A DNA stretch of 32,326 bases, taken from contig JAFGIW010000101.1 of the NCBI GenBank assembly GCA_016929415.1, positions 1-32,326 on the forward strand, in the 5' to 3' direction. The translations under genes were made by a program, and so were the position numbers. Positions 1 to 9,400 of this stretch are shown in pieces. Under the pieces are notes generated by a model, which worked only from the letters and a program-made list of their open reading frames with translations, did no database searches and was not told the DNA's origin. Origin of the DNA: Chitinispirillaceae bacterium (lineage in GTDB: Bacteria > Fibrobacterota > Chitinivibrionia > Chitinivibrionales > Chitinispirillaceae). Position 1 is the stretch's first letter. Every line of letters begins with the position of its first letter.

Positions 1-54
1 CAAATCTGGGTAACACAATCTTCAAGAATACCTAACGCTTATCAAAGGAGTGCT

Positions 55-489
55 TTATGAAATCACCGTCGGGATACCGATCGGTCGCAGTTTCCCCGAT
101 TTCTTTGGGATATAGACACGTCGTAACGGTAATGCTTTGTAATCGCGCCTATACGATTGTTTGACAGCATGCATTTTCTGACGAGACGTTTTCCAGACTA
201 CTCCGTCAACTCCCGGAGTATTCTTTCCCTTATTCGAGGTCACTCGTCGCACCGCCAGCAGTTTGGCAAAGTACGAGTGAGTCAGTAACCACTGAAGAGA
301 TTGTACAAGACGATACCTCTTCAGTTTGACAGCCTTCGCGATACGCATCTGAAGCCGTCTAACCTTAAGTTGCACAGTCTTCCAATCTAAATCGTCTGGT
401 AGTATTTCGTGCTTCTTTCGGCGGGTAGGCGCATAAACTGTCCATGGGACAGTTCCCATTTGCATTCCTTCCTGAAAACGGTTCTTCAA
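55..489 (-). pseudogene. ltrA: Truncated group II intron reverse transcriptase/maturase (LtrA-like), N-terminus only
   Basis: This encodes the first ~144 residues of a group II intron-encoded protein, which normally reverse-transcribes and helps splice its own intron. Visible are the basic N-terminal RT region with 'VRRLQMRIAKAVK' and 'LLTHSYFAKLLAVRRVT', the 'NKGKNTPGVDGV' block and 'LPLRRVYIPKKSGKLRPIGIPT', all characteristic of the family. The ORF stops three codons after the RPIGIPT block. The rest of the RT, including the YADD active site, the X domain and any endonuclease domain, is missing; full-length members have roughly 420-600 residues. The frame opens with TTG at 489 and internal ATGs lie a few codons later, so the start is uncertain. 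Identification of the family is confident. The gene is non-functional. Confidence 0.8.
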
Positions 490-640
490 ATTCTCTCGCG
501 ATAAAGCACCCGATGGGCGTCAGCCCCTTCACAGGCCGGATACTGTTTCCTGACGGCTCAGGAGCAATCCGTATACGATACATTACGCATCGTCATTCGC
601 TTCTCCCACGATCTTTCTCCGTACTCCCCTAAACCCCTCT
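55..640 (-). mobile_element. Remnant of a group II intron (5' part only)
   Basis: The segment holds the N-terminal part of a group II intron maturase on the minus strand, preceded by about 150 bases of likely intron RNA sequence. The RNA core is normally some 500-600 nt before the ORF. Here only a short leader is present, and no domain V/VI or catalytic reverse-transcriptase core follows, so the element is truncated at both ends and cannot be mobile. The boundaries are approximate: the low-coordinate edge is where maturase similarity stops (about 60), and the high-coordinate edge is inferred from a plus-strand reading frame that resumes near 640. Confidence 0.45.
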
Positions 641-763
641 TACGATCGGCTTGCCAACGAGTGTTTTGTCGGCGGGAGATTCCGGGTGACCGACAAGAGC
701 AATGGAGCCGTGTTGGTGACAAAGAAAGTGGTATTTAAAAAATTCAATAAAATAATCGAATAG
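641..763 (+). pseudogene. Possible C-terminal fragment of a gene interrupted by the intron remnant
   Basis: A plus-strand frame without its own start ends in TAG at 761-763 and encodes a plausible basic C-terminus ('GGRFRVTDKSNGAVLVTKK' followed by a Lys/Phe-rich tail). On the other side of the maturase remnant, AAAGGAG at 44-50 stands six bases before an ATG at 57 that is followed by only a codon or two before intron-derived sequence begins. The two pieces could be the 5' and 3' ends of one gene disrupted by the retroelement. The family is not recognised and chance open frame is a real alternative. Confidence 0.25.
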
Positions 764-1115
764 AGGCACGGAGGACGGCCTCACCGTGTCTTTTGCATGC
801 GTGCCGGACCGGCAGGACGGGACAGTGGTCAGGTGCCGGGAGTCGGAGGGTTGGTAAAAGTCGCGATCGGGGCCGGAATCGTCATTGGAATCGAGATGGA
901 CCCGATCGGGACATACGGACTGATGAGAAAAGATGCCCGCGCGAAGCCCCGTTCGGGCGGGTCGAAAAGTTTTTCACCGTATCGTACAACAAACCTTTGC
1001 TGCGCCGTGCGGGCTCTTTCCGCCTTCCTGCACCACGATGTACACTCCGTTACGACGAGGCGGCCGCGCGTTCGTGGATATTCTTTTCCCGTCGAGCGAA
1101 TAGACGCAGGAGACC
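764..1115. other. No supported gene; decayed or non-coding DNA
   Basis: Several overlapping frames are open in this GC-rich stretch on both strands, but none has a convincing ribosome site, a recognisable domain or a clear composition advantage. It may include the decayed 5' part of the frameshifted gene that follows. Confidence 0.4.
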
Positions 1116-1510
1116 GTGGTACGGAAAAAGGGTAATTTTTCCGCATATCAGCTTATTTTTGCCCAGCACGATGTCCCGGGACTCTGGAATTCGCTTCGTA
1201 TCCACATTTTTCATACCGAGTACCGCAGCAGCGATGGAACATGGTTCAGGGATGAGAAGTTTCTCTATCGAAATGGGACGGTGCAATATTTCGTCAGCAG
1301 TTTCGGCGGATGGGGTTTGATGTCCGGGGTAATGCGGGGGAGTGTGTTGTATTACACCTACTGGGATCGGGTATCCATCGAAGCCTTCTCGGGCGGCTGT
1401 TTCTGGACAATTACACAATTGTCATTCAGGAAAGCGGCGGCTATATCGATAAAGATTTTACGTCATTGCGGACTATGGAAGGAGACACCACCGAGGGCGC
1501 CACCCACTAA
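1116..1510 (+). pseudogene. Frameshifted gene of unknown function
   Basis: Two adjoining plus-strand frames look like one protein broken near 1360-1375. The first carries protein-like sequence ('DGTWFRDEKFLYRNGTVQYF' then 'SSFGGWGLMSGV'), and after about 1375 it becomes unlikely. The second frame then continues with 'LLGRLFLDNYTIVIQESGGY' and ends at TAA 1508-1510. A single-base change near 'CCTACTGGGATC' would join them into a product whose aromatic-rich strands suggest a small secreted or beta-rich protein. No family is recognised. No start codon with a good ribosome site is seen, so the 5' end may lie further upstream or be lost. A sequencing or assembly error would give the same picture. 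Confidence 0.35.
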
Positions 1511-1583
1511 GATCGCGTCTTACGACCAGCCGCCGGACGGTCTTACTCTCGATTATGAGTTTTTTGAAAGTCTAGCAGGCTGA

Positions 1584-2166
1584 AAGTTACCTCTGAACCA
1601 CTGATTTGAGCATTCACTCCTTGCGACAGCTATTGCCGATTCTTGCATTTTTCACCAAAAGAAACCTGTTTTTGCAATGAATTGTGTACCTGGATCGGCA
1701 GGAATCAGGGAATTTCCGGCAATAAGAAGATCAGATGTCAAACGATTTTGTGTGAATTCCCGTCCGAACTGAAAAAAAAGACCCCGGAGCGGTTTCGCGG
1801 CTCTTTTTATCATTACCGACCCGTCACTCTTCAATCGAACGGAGGCGGCAGGGTCTGCCGGTCGGCTTGCCGCGGGAATCCCCCGCAGTGTCCCCGATCC
1901 GTGCAAATTTTTGAATCAACCGCTGCAATAAGTTATATTACTCCAAGATCCTTTACATCCGTACTGATGGCGCTTGCGCATCGATAACAGGCTGAAACGT
2001 TTCAACGGATTTTCCGGACGGCGTGCTCCCCGGAACCTGGGAAAAGGTCCTGTTATTTTTCGCATCGATACGTCAATGTGCTGCAACCGGCGTATGACGA
2101 TGAGCATCAGTACAAATGGTGCTGTATCTTAAATTGATGCATTAATTCATCCAGAAAGGAGCGCGT
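1584..2166. other. Intergenic region; no gene seen
   Basis: Short open frames on both strands lack ribosome sites and recognisable domains. The only features I can support are a sigma70-like promoter (listed separately) and the ribosome site AAAGGAG just before the gene at 2167. Confidence 0.5.
1911..1939 (+). promoter_or_regulatory. Sigma70-like promoter upstream of the Ala/Lys/Pro-rich protein gene
   Basis: TTGAAT (1911-1916) and TATATT (1934-1939) are separated by 17 bases, a good match to the housekeeping consensus. The site lies 228 bases before the start codon at 2167, so it would give a long leader. A closer promoter cannot be excluded. Confidence 0.35.
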
Positions 2167-3045
2167 ATGCGTTTTCTACACATTGTTCTGTTGTCGGGAT
2201 GTTTCTCATTGTGTGTTGCACAGGCCAAGAAGCCCGATTCTCCGGCCCATCAGCCCGCTGCGAAAAAGGTCGCTGCTCCGGTTGAAAAAATAATGGAGGG
2301 AATGCTGGTTTCGGTGGACCAGACGAAACAGTCTTTTATTATCAAATTAAGAGGTATGGAGTACCCTTTTCTGGCAAATAATACGACCGATGTAACCGCG
2401 ACCGGCGGGAAAAAGGGATTCGCGAATCTTTCGGCGGGCATGGGTGCAAAGGTAACCTATACAAGAGATAACAAGGGAAACCGGGTGGCGTTGTCCATCT
2501 CCCAGGATTATCGGGGTGGAACAAAGCCCGCCCCTGCGGCAAAACGGCCGGTTAAGGCGGCACAACCCGCTGCAGCAGCAGTAGTTAAAACCGCCCCTGC
2601 AGCTCGGCCCGCATCAGCAGCGAAATCTGCAGCCCCGGCAACGGCAGCGAAACCTGCAGCCCCGGCAACGGCAGCGAAATCTGCAGCCCCGGCATCAGCA
2701 GCGAAATCTGCAGCCCCGGCATCAGCAGCGAAATCTGCAGCCCCGGCAACGGCAGCGAAACCTGCAACCCCGGCAACGGCAGCGAAATCTGCAGCCCCGG
2801 CAACGGCAGCGAAATCTGTAGCCCCCGCATCAGCGGCGAAACCTGCAACCCCGGCAACAGCGGCGGCGAAACCTGCGGCTCAGCCCGCGGCAACGGCGAA
2901 ACCGGCGATAGCGAAACCTGCAGCTCCGGCAACAGCGCAGCCGCTTCCCCCGGTACAGCAGGCCCCCGCGGCAGTCAAACCCGCGACCCGACCGGCTGCT
3001 CCGGCAGCTGCCAAGCCGGCCCCGGCGGAACCCGCGAAGAAGTAA
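2167..3045 (+). CDS. Exported Ala/Lys/Pro-rich repeat protein
   Basis: Unknown function. The 292-residue product has three parts. Residues 1-20 are a signal peptide ending AQA|KK; an alternative is a lipobox-like LSGC at residues 9-12, but its hydrophobic stretch is short. Residues ~40-105 are a small beta-rich domain ('EKIMEGMLVSVDQTKQSFII' and 'GMGAKVTYTRDNKGNRVALS'), similar in style to small OB/DUF5666-type periplasmic domains. From ~110 to the end is a low-complexity tail made of nine-residue AAK(S/P)AAPAT-type repeats. The tail resembles the rigid basic linkers of TonB-like proteins that cross the periplasm or bind peptidoglycan, but that role is only an inference. The start is set by AAAGGAG seven bases upstream of the ATG. 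A strong terminator follows, so the gene is probably monocistronic. Confidence 0.8.
   Translation: MRFLHIVLLSGCFSLCVAQAKKPDSPAHQPAAKKVAAPVEKIMEGMLVSVDQTKQSFIIKLRGMEYPFLANNTTDVTATGGKKGFANLSAGMGAKVTYTRDNKGNRVALSISQDYRGGTKPAPAAKRPVKAAQPAAAAVVKTAPAARPASAAKSAAPATAAKPAAPATAAKSAAPASAAKSAAPASAAKSAAPATAAKPATPATAAKSAAPATAAKSVAPASAAKPATPATAAAKPAAQPAATAKPAIAKPAAPATAQPLPPVQQAPAAVKPATRPAAPAAAKPAPAEPAKK
2611..2853 (+). repeat. Nine 27-bp tandem repeats inside the Ala/Lys/Pro-rich gene
   Basis: The unit starts with GCATCAGCAGCGAAATC or GCAACGGCAGCGAAACC and recurs every 27 bases at 2611, 2638, 2665, 2692, 2719, 2746, 2773, 2800 and 2827. Copies differ mainly at the ATCA/AACG and TCT/CCT positions, and several are identical. 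Such arrays change copy number by slippage or recombination, altering the protein in steps of nine residues without shifting the frame. Confidence 0.9.
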
Positions 3046-3073
3046 AATTTACAATTGATCAGTCGTCATTCGT

Positions 3074-3099
3074 GGCATCCCATCCGGGATGCCTTTTTT
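3074..3099 (+). terminator. Rho-independent terminator after the repeat-protein gene
   Basis: A perfect 8-bp stem GGCATCCC/GGGATGCC with an ATCC loop is followed by six T residues, 28 bases after the stop codon at 3045. Confidence 0.9.
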
Positions 3100-3211
3100 G
3101 TTTAATGCAGACAGAGTAGTGGGGGAAGGCTGAAACAAGCAGCGGTGCTTCCCGATGTGACACCATGGGTGCAACGGTCGTTGTAGGGGAATCCGGCAGG
3201 CCGTCCCGCCC

Positions 3212-6200
3212 TTACAGTCCCTTGACAAGAAGGCTGTTCTGCCGGTAGTCGGGCATGAGTATCAGGCCCCAGTTGTCGAAATCATATCCGATTGAGAAGG
3301 TAAAACGGTGGCCGCCGAGTGGGGCGGGGCGATCGGCTCCGTAGTCCCAGCGGAATTTGAGGGCAAGGGGATAAGTGTTGAAGGTGATCGCTTCGAGGCG
3401 CACCTCAAGTCCATAGGCCAGAAGCCAGTCTTCGCGGTTGTAGTTGAAGAAATCCTCGGGAGTATCCCACCCCGCCCCGAAATTGATATTTGCCGCGCCG
3501 TAAACGCGCTCGACGTAGAGAAACCCGAATTTTTTATCGATCAATTTCGGCGAAAGCGGGAAGCGATACGACAATTCGCCGCTCATCACCGCCCGTCCGG
3601 TAACGAGCAGCGTATCGAATTTCTGCTCGGAGGCCGGGTTGGCTTCAGTCTGGACGATGCGGGTACTCCGGGAGTAATAGGCATAGCCGGGAATCCAGGC
3701 GCCGGGCAGGTAGTATGAGGGAAAGGTGGTATCCTGTTTAAGCACCTGAAGGAGCGTTCCCTGAAGATTCGCATGGATTGACTGTCGCTTTGACCACGGG
3801 GTTCCCACTCCCAGCTTGGTATGCCCCATGAATTGATGGAAGAGATAGGTGTCGTACCGTTCCTTCATGCTCGAAGCATCGAAACTGTTCTCTTCCTTGA
3901 GTGAATACTGGTTCCAGAAATCATACTGAAGCTTCGCGACCATGCCACGGGGTGCGATGTAGCGTGTCGGCTCGATCACCGACGAACTGTACGTCTCCAG
4001 GGTGCCGACACGGTACCCCTTGCTGAGATTATACTTGAAAACCGGAAGATTGTACGCTTTAAGCAGCAGGTTGACGTCATACCTGTTTATCCCCCCTAGG
4101 AGGTGGACGGCAAGCTGGTTTTTCGGCACGCTGCCGAATTCATAGTCGCCTTCGAGAAAATGGGAGAGCTGAAGGTTGAAATTCTGGAGATCAATCCGGT
4201 AGGGGAGATTCTCCATCGCCCCTTCGGTTTCGTTGAAGAACCAGTCTACACCGGCAATGCCGCGCAGCAGGTACTCCCCCGAAAGGGTGAGCGGCAGCAT
4301 CCGCGTAACGCCGTAGAGGCCAAAGTCGTAGTTTGCCGCGATGTTGATTCCCTGGTGGTCGGGATTGATAAATGAAAAAAGGCGCCTCGGCTCCAGGAAA
4401 AAATAGCCGCCCAGTTCATTACCGAGGTTTGAGAGAGTAAGCGGGTCGAGCAGGTTGAAGATCAGTCCCGCCTTGAATGTACCGACGCCCTTGTTTACGT
4501 TATCGCTTCGTGAGACCACCTGTTCGGTCAGCAGGGTGGGAACGAGCAGCAGCTGCCTCGGGAGGTAGTTGTAGGGCCGAGCCTCCTGCAGCGCGACATG
4601 GTATGAAGGCGGCGGCGGTGCTTCGCGGGGTGCGATCGCACCGGCGATGACGGTGTCGTTCAGAGCGTAAAGGGTGTCAAGCAGGTAGATGCCGTAGCCC
4701 CTAGCGTCGTACCCCGCATACGCAACTTGTCGCCCGTCGGGAGCGATTGACGGGGCGAATGCGCCGCCGGTGACATTGGTGATCCGTTCCAGTTTCCCGG
4801 TGGCGAATTCATAGCGGTAAAGGTTGAAAATACCGGTGCGGTCCGATGAAAAATAGAGATAGCTGCCGTCGGGGCTGAACGCCGGGTCCCGTTCGTCATG
4901 GTCGGTGTCGCAGAGAACGGCGCAGCCCCCGCTTGCCGTGTCGAACAGGCCGATTTTACGGTCGTGACGGTCGAAATACGAGAAGGCGATCCGTTTGCCG
5001 TCGGGAGACCAGTCGATGCTGTAAATGAAGCCGATCTGCAGGTGCGCCGAATCCTTCGGTGGGTAGACGAGTTTGAAACTTTTCCCACCGGTGTCGACAA
5101 TACCGAGGTAGAAAAGGTCTGTCGACCGCTTGGCGCATGCCAGCCGGCTGCCGTCGGGGGAGAAGGCCGCGCTGAAGATGCCCTGCTTCTCGGTGACCTG
5201 TTTTTCGGTCTTCTTGGGGAAGAGGCGGAAGCGGGGTTTGTCGGGAGGAATTGTATCGGTAAAGAGGTCGCTGGTCACGTTGCCGCCGAGGCGAGGCGGC
5301 ATGATCGATTTCTTCGAATGATGGCTGACGAAGCAAAGCCTTCCCGATGCGGAGTGCAGGTCGTAAAAATTTCGTATCGCCGCCACCGGTTTGATGCGCT
5401 TCTTTTCGTCGACGGAATCGGGAAGTTCCACGGCATAAAGCTTTTTAAAGCCGTAATCGTTTTTGCCGTTTGAGAGAAAGTAGACTTTTTTACCGTCGCT
5501 GGAAAAACGGGGCCAGAAGTTTTCATACCCGTCCCTGCTGATTTTTTTTCCATACACCTGCGTGCCGATGCTGTCGAGCTGCTGTTTGTAGCGGGTGTAC
5601 AGATGCTTCTTCCATTGTTCGTAGAAGGTGCGCGCCGGGATGCCGAAGACCGCTTTCATCGAACGATCGAAATCCACCCGGAGCGTTTTAACGCTTTCCC
5701 GCAGCAGGGTGACGAGTTTGTTTTCGCCGTATTTTTCGACGATATAATTTACCATAGAGAAACCCTGGTTGTAGGTCTTCTCGAAGTCGTCGCCCTTACC
5801 GGAGAAGACCTGCATATGGTCCCAGCTCAACAGTTTCTTCGAGAGGGAGAGTGAGCGGAGGATCATGTCGCGGTGCGCGTCCCATGAGTCGGCGCCGTGG
5901 ATGCTGCTTGAATACTGGGCGATTCCCTCGGTGAACCACTGGGGAAGGATGTCGGCCGTGATCGAGTGGAACGCCTCGGTGCGCCCCTTTTCGTTGGGGT
6001 GGGAGAAAAAGCCGATGCGGATTTCAGGCACGGCGGGCGGCAGTTTCATACCGGTCTGAATCGAGACGATGTGGGCGTATTCGTGGGTGATGACATCCTC
6101 GAACCAGTCGTGGCTGCCGCGGAGGTTGAAATCGAAATCGTGAGTCCAGATCGTGATGGTGTTGGTACTGGGGAGAGCCCATCCGCCGCTGATGTCGCCG

Positions 6201-6454
6201 TCGATGACCACGAGATCGGTTTTGTCGGGAAGGGTGAGCCCGTAGCAGCAGCGGTAGATTTCATAGAGCTTTTCGCACTGGTTGCCGACCCGTGGAATGA
6301 GATGTCCGAGGCCCTGGTGATAGTTGATACGGAAATGTGCCGTCTCGGCGGTGAAGAATTTAAGGCCGTAGGCGTTGAATTTCGCCGCGTGGAGCGAGAA
6401 AGGGATGAATGCAATTATCGGCAACAGACATAAAAGTCGAAAAGTGCGACCCAT
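3212..6454 (-). CDS. Outer-membrane-associated gluzincin-type metalloprotease with TolB-like propeller and C-terminal beta-barrel
   Basis: Probably a zinc peptidase displayed at the outer membrane; its substrate is unknown. From the chosen Met: signal peptide 1-23 (ends SLHA), peptidase MA-like domain ~25-290 with HEYAH at 124-128 (zinc ligands and catalytic Glu) and the third-ligand Glu in 'WFTEGIAQY' (~176), then PD40/WD40-like TolB propeller blades ~310-600 ('FSPDGSRLACA', 'WSPDGKRIAFSY', 'FSPDGSYLYFSSD'), then a ~450-residue beta-strand-rich region that looks like a barrel (alternating aromatic strands). The frame is open up to 6511, but ATG 6454 is preferred: it is followed directly by a signal peptide, has GGGGGATCA before it, and avoids overlapping the upstream gene, whose stop is at 6465. 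It follows the M6-like gene by 10 bases, so the two are almost surely co-transcribed. No T-rich terminator is evident after it. Confidence 0.88.
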   Translation of the reverse strand: MGRTFRLLCLLPIIAFIPFSLHAAKFNAYGLKFFTAETAHFRINYHQGLGHLIPRVGNQCEKLYEIYRCCYGLTLPDKTDLVVIDGDISGGWALPSTNTITIWTHDFDFNLRGSHDWFEDVITHEYAHIVSIQTGMKLPPAVPEIRIGFFSHPNEKGRTEAFHSITADILPQWFTEGIAQYSSSIHGADSWDAHRDMILRSLSLSKKLLSWDHMQVFSGKGDDFEKTYNQGFSMVNYIVEKYGENKLVTLLRESVKTLRVDFDRSMKAVFGIPARTFYEQWKKHLYTRYKQQLDSIGTQVYGKKISRDGYENFWPRFSSDGKKVYFLSNGKNDYGFKKLYAVELPDSVDEKKRIKPVAAIRNFYDLHSASGRLCFVSHHSKKSIMPPRLGGNVTSDLFTDTIPPDKPRFRLFPKKTEKQVTEKQGIFSAAFSPDGSRLACAKRSTDLFYLGIVDTGGKSFKLVYPPKDSAHLQIGFIYSIDWSPDGKRIAFSYFDRHDRKIGLFDTASGGCAVLCDTDHDERDPAFSPDGSYLYFSSDRTGIFNLYRYEFATGKLERITNVTGGAFAPSIAPDGRQVAYAGYDARGYGIYLLDTLYALNDTVIAGAIAPREAPPPPSYHVALQEARPYNYLPRQLLLVPTLLTEQVVSRSDNVNKGVGTFKAGLIFNLLDPLTLSNLGNELGGYFFLEPRRLFSFINPDHQGINIAANYDFGLYGVTRMLPLTLSGEYLLRGIAGVDWFFNETEGAMENLPYRIDLQNFNLQLSHFLEGDYEFGSVPKNQLAVHLLGGINRYDVNLLLKAYNLPVFKYNLSKGYRVGTLETYSSSVIEPTRYIAPRGMVAKLQYDFWNQYSLKEENSFDASSMKERYDTYLFHQFMGHTKLGVGTPWSKRQSIHANLQGTLLQVLKQDTTFPSYYLPGAWIPGYAYYSRSTRIVQTEANPASEQKFDTLLVTGRAVMSGELSYRFPLSPKLIDKKFGFLYVERVYGAANINFGAGWDTPEDFFNYNREDWLLAYGLEVRLEAITFNTYPLALKFRWDYGADRPAPLGGHRFTFSIGYDFDNWGLILMPDYRQNSLLVKGL

Positions 6455-6464
6455 TGATCCCCCG

Positions 6465-9400
6465 TTATCTGATGACTGCCATTTTCCAGGTGCGATGGTG
6501 CTTCTTTCCATTAATGGTCGCTTCCAAACGGCAGCGGTAGACTCCCGGGCCGAGATCTTTCAGATCCTTTTTTACCGAAACGACAAGTATGTTCCAGTCG
6601 GGGTAGCTTCCGGTAAGATTACGGGGAGGGGCGCCCATTGTTGTGTTTGAATAGACCTTGAAACCGGTATAGCTGTAGATGTCAAGACGCACGCCGGTCG
6701 CCGGAGCATTAAATCTGTATTTAAACGTCACCTGCTCCGCCCCGCGTGTCGGGTTGGGAAAACTGAAGAATGTTATCGGTTCCTCCTTACTCACCGACGG
6801 CGGCACTGCGTTGCCCCCGAAAGCGAATGAGCGTCCGCCGCCGTATCCCGTCTGCGGCCAGAAGAGCGATTCGGGGAGGATGCTCTTCCCGAGTTCCCAG
6901 CGATAGACCCACCCGTTTGCGGAAACGGCGATAAGGTCGGGGGTGCTGTCGGCATCCATGAAACCGACAAGCGGGGAGGTGTTCAGAGGGGCTCCGGCGG
7001 TGAGCGGCCAGTGCGATTGCAGCGTTGAAGCGATGACGCTCCCGGGCCGTTTCGCATTGGCGCCGACCGCATCGAGGATTCCGCCCGGTATAGTGTAGGG
7101 GCCGATGATCGAATCGTTCATTTCAAGCGTGGTGTCGATGAAGCCGGAGCTCAGGCCCGTGATGCTGTCGAGCGCGCCCGACTCCTGAAGAAACCATACG
7201 ATGCCTTTCTCACGGTCCGCCCCGGTCACCTTGGAAAAGCGGAAGGTCAGGTTTTCTCCGGTTATCGACGAGAAGAGAACGAGCGGCCGGCGCTGCGCGT
7301 CGGTGACGATCACCGGTGAGGAAACGACGCTCCCGCGCTGGTACCAGCGGGTTGACCGCTTGTCGAGAAAAGCGGGCCAGCCGCTCTTCATCGCTCCTTT
7401 ATAGTTGAAAGCGTAAAGTCCGTTGGTGCCGCCGATGAGGATGTCAAGGTACCCGTCGCGATCGATGTCGGCGAGCGCCGGCGGGGCGAGGTTGACGGGG
7501 AAGCGTTCCCGCCGGTCGGTCGTGTCGATGCGGTAGTAGGAGGGCCAGTCGGTCGGTTCTTCCTCCCAGCCGGGCGCGAGCCTCAGGTCGCGGCCATACA
7601 CCCACATGCCGTGGCGGCTGTCGGTGACGACGATTTCGCTGGTGTTGTCATCCGGATCGTCGTCAAGGTCGCCCGTAACGAGGCAGAAGGGCGGCAGCGC
7701 GACCTCGGGCAGCAGCACGGACGAATCGGGGTTCGCCCCCTGTTCGCCGACAAGCGAGAGACGGCCGTCGGTCTGGACCGCGACAATGGTGGAACCGCTT
7801 TCACGCAACGCCGCGAGCGCGCATATCGGTTTGCCGGAGGCCAGCGCCACCGTTCTGACCGTATCCCGCATGGTTCCGAAAACGACGCGGCCGTTGCTGC
7901 AGCCGATCGCCCACGAACTGTCGCGGTAGTTGCAGACATAGGACGAGGGAGGGTCGTTAAGCGCGATCGTTGACTTCCGGGGCAGGGGAGCGTTGGGTTC
8001 GCCGCCGGTATAAAAATAAATTTTCTTCTCCCGTGACGGCACGAACACGATGCCGTTGATCGCACTCGGCATTGCGCAGGCATTGGGAACCGAATCAAAG
8101 CAGAAGGCAGTGTCGGCTCCGGAAAGAGTGTCGTTGCGCAGGCCGATACGGTCGATGGAAACGGGGATATCGTTGTAGCGTTTCGTCATCGTCGTATCGG
8201 CGGACCAGAGGTAGGCGCGTCCCGCATGGTCGAGAAGGAACAGCTCGCTGCCCGGTTCCGATTTGTCGATATCGACAAACAGGGGATCGAAGTATCGTCC
8301 CGGCGCGGCGAGGCGCGGCCACGATGCAGCGAGGTAGTTCCACGACACGTTCACCGTAAAGACCGAATCGGAATAATTGGTGACGAAGTGGTAACCGTCA
8401 TTTTTTCCGAGCGCCGTTGGTTCCGTACGGGGTTTACTCTGCGACGGCGTGAAGCCGAGTTCAAGATAAGTATGCCCGCCGTCGTTGGCGCGTGTGGATG
8501 GGCGTGACATGGGACCGAAGCCGGTGACGTTGATGACCGTATTGTTGTCCTGGATAACGGTCCGGTGCGGAAAGACATCTTCGGCCCCGCCGTAATCGAA
8601 TGCAGCTTGGTAAAAAATGTCCTGGAACATGATGCCGAGGTCGGTGATGCCGTCCGCTTCAACAAGTGAGACCCCGCGGAAGAGCGAATCGGCATTGACG
8701 GCGTTGTAGGCGAGCCGGTCGCGGATGATCCGTTCATCGACATGCCACACCAGCAGGCCCGATGCGGGAGTGCCGATATCGTTGTTGCGCACCCGCTGGA
8801 TGACATTTGATGCATTTTTTCCCGACGTTGCGATGAAGTTGTATTTTTCCAAACTGTCGATATCCGCGACATACGGATAATTTGAAATGACTATAGAATC
8901 ATCACCCTCGGTTTCAATGGTGTCGTGACGGAAAAGCGCTTCGTTCCCCGAGAGATTGCGCTGCCGGTTTTCGATCAGGTAATATTCGTGGTCGTTGATG
9001 GGAACAAGCAGTATGGTCGTGTCAGATACGTTGGTAAAGGTTCCGGAGGTATCACGGTCGATTACCGATGTTAGAGCTTTCACTTGGTATGAACGGGCCT
9101 CCCCCATTGACGCGGCGTAAACCCTGTCCCACCCCATGAAGGCGCGTACCCAGGCGCACGGGTAGGGAGGGATGAAACCGTTTCCGGCGGAGTATCCGGC
9201 GAAATCCATGATGCAGAATGAGCCGATCCCCGAGATGCCGCTTGACGTTGAAAAAAGATCGGGAATGCCGAGCTGTCGGGCGATCTGGTTAACGATGATT
9301 CCCTGGATTCCCCAGTTGAGTCCATCCTGGTTCGAGGTTTCGGAGCACATCATTACCTCGTCGACGGGGAATTGCCCCTCGTTCCCGGCAACCATAACGC

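Noticed and set aside
1775..1806. Possible terminator hairpin followed by TTTTT
   Set aside because: Only about four base pairs form and no gene ends nearby.
2611..2853. CRISPR-like array
   Set aside because: The repeats are contiguous without spacers and in register with a coding frame.
2585..2932. Antisense Leu/Pro-rich repetitive open frame
   Set aside because: It is the reverse reading of the 27-bp repeats, whose length in multiples of three keeps all frames open.
3170..3211. Terminator for the metalloprotease gene train
   Set aside because: Small GC-rich inverted segments exist but none with a T tract on the minus strand.
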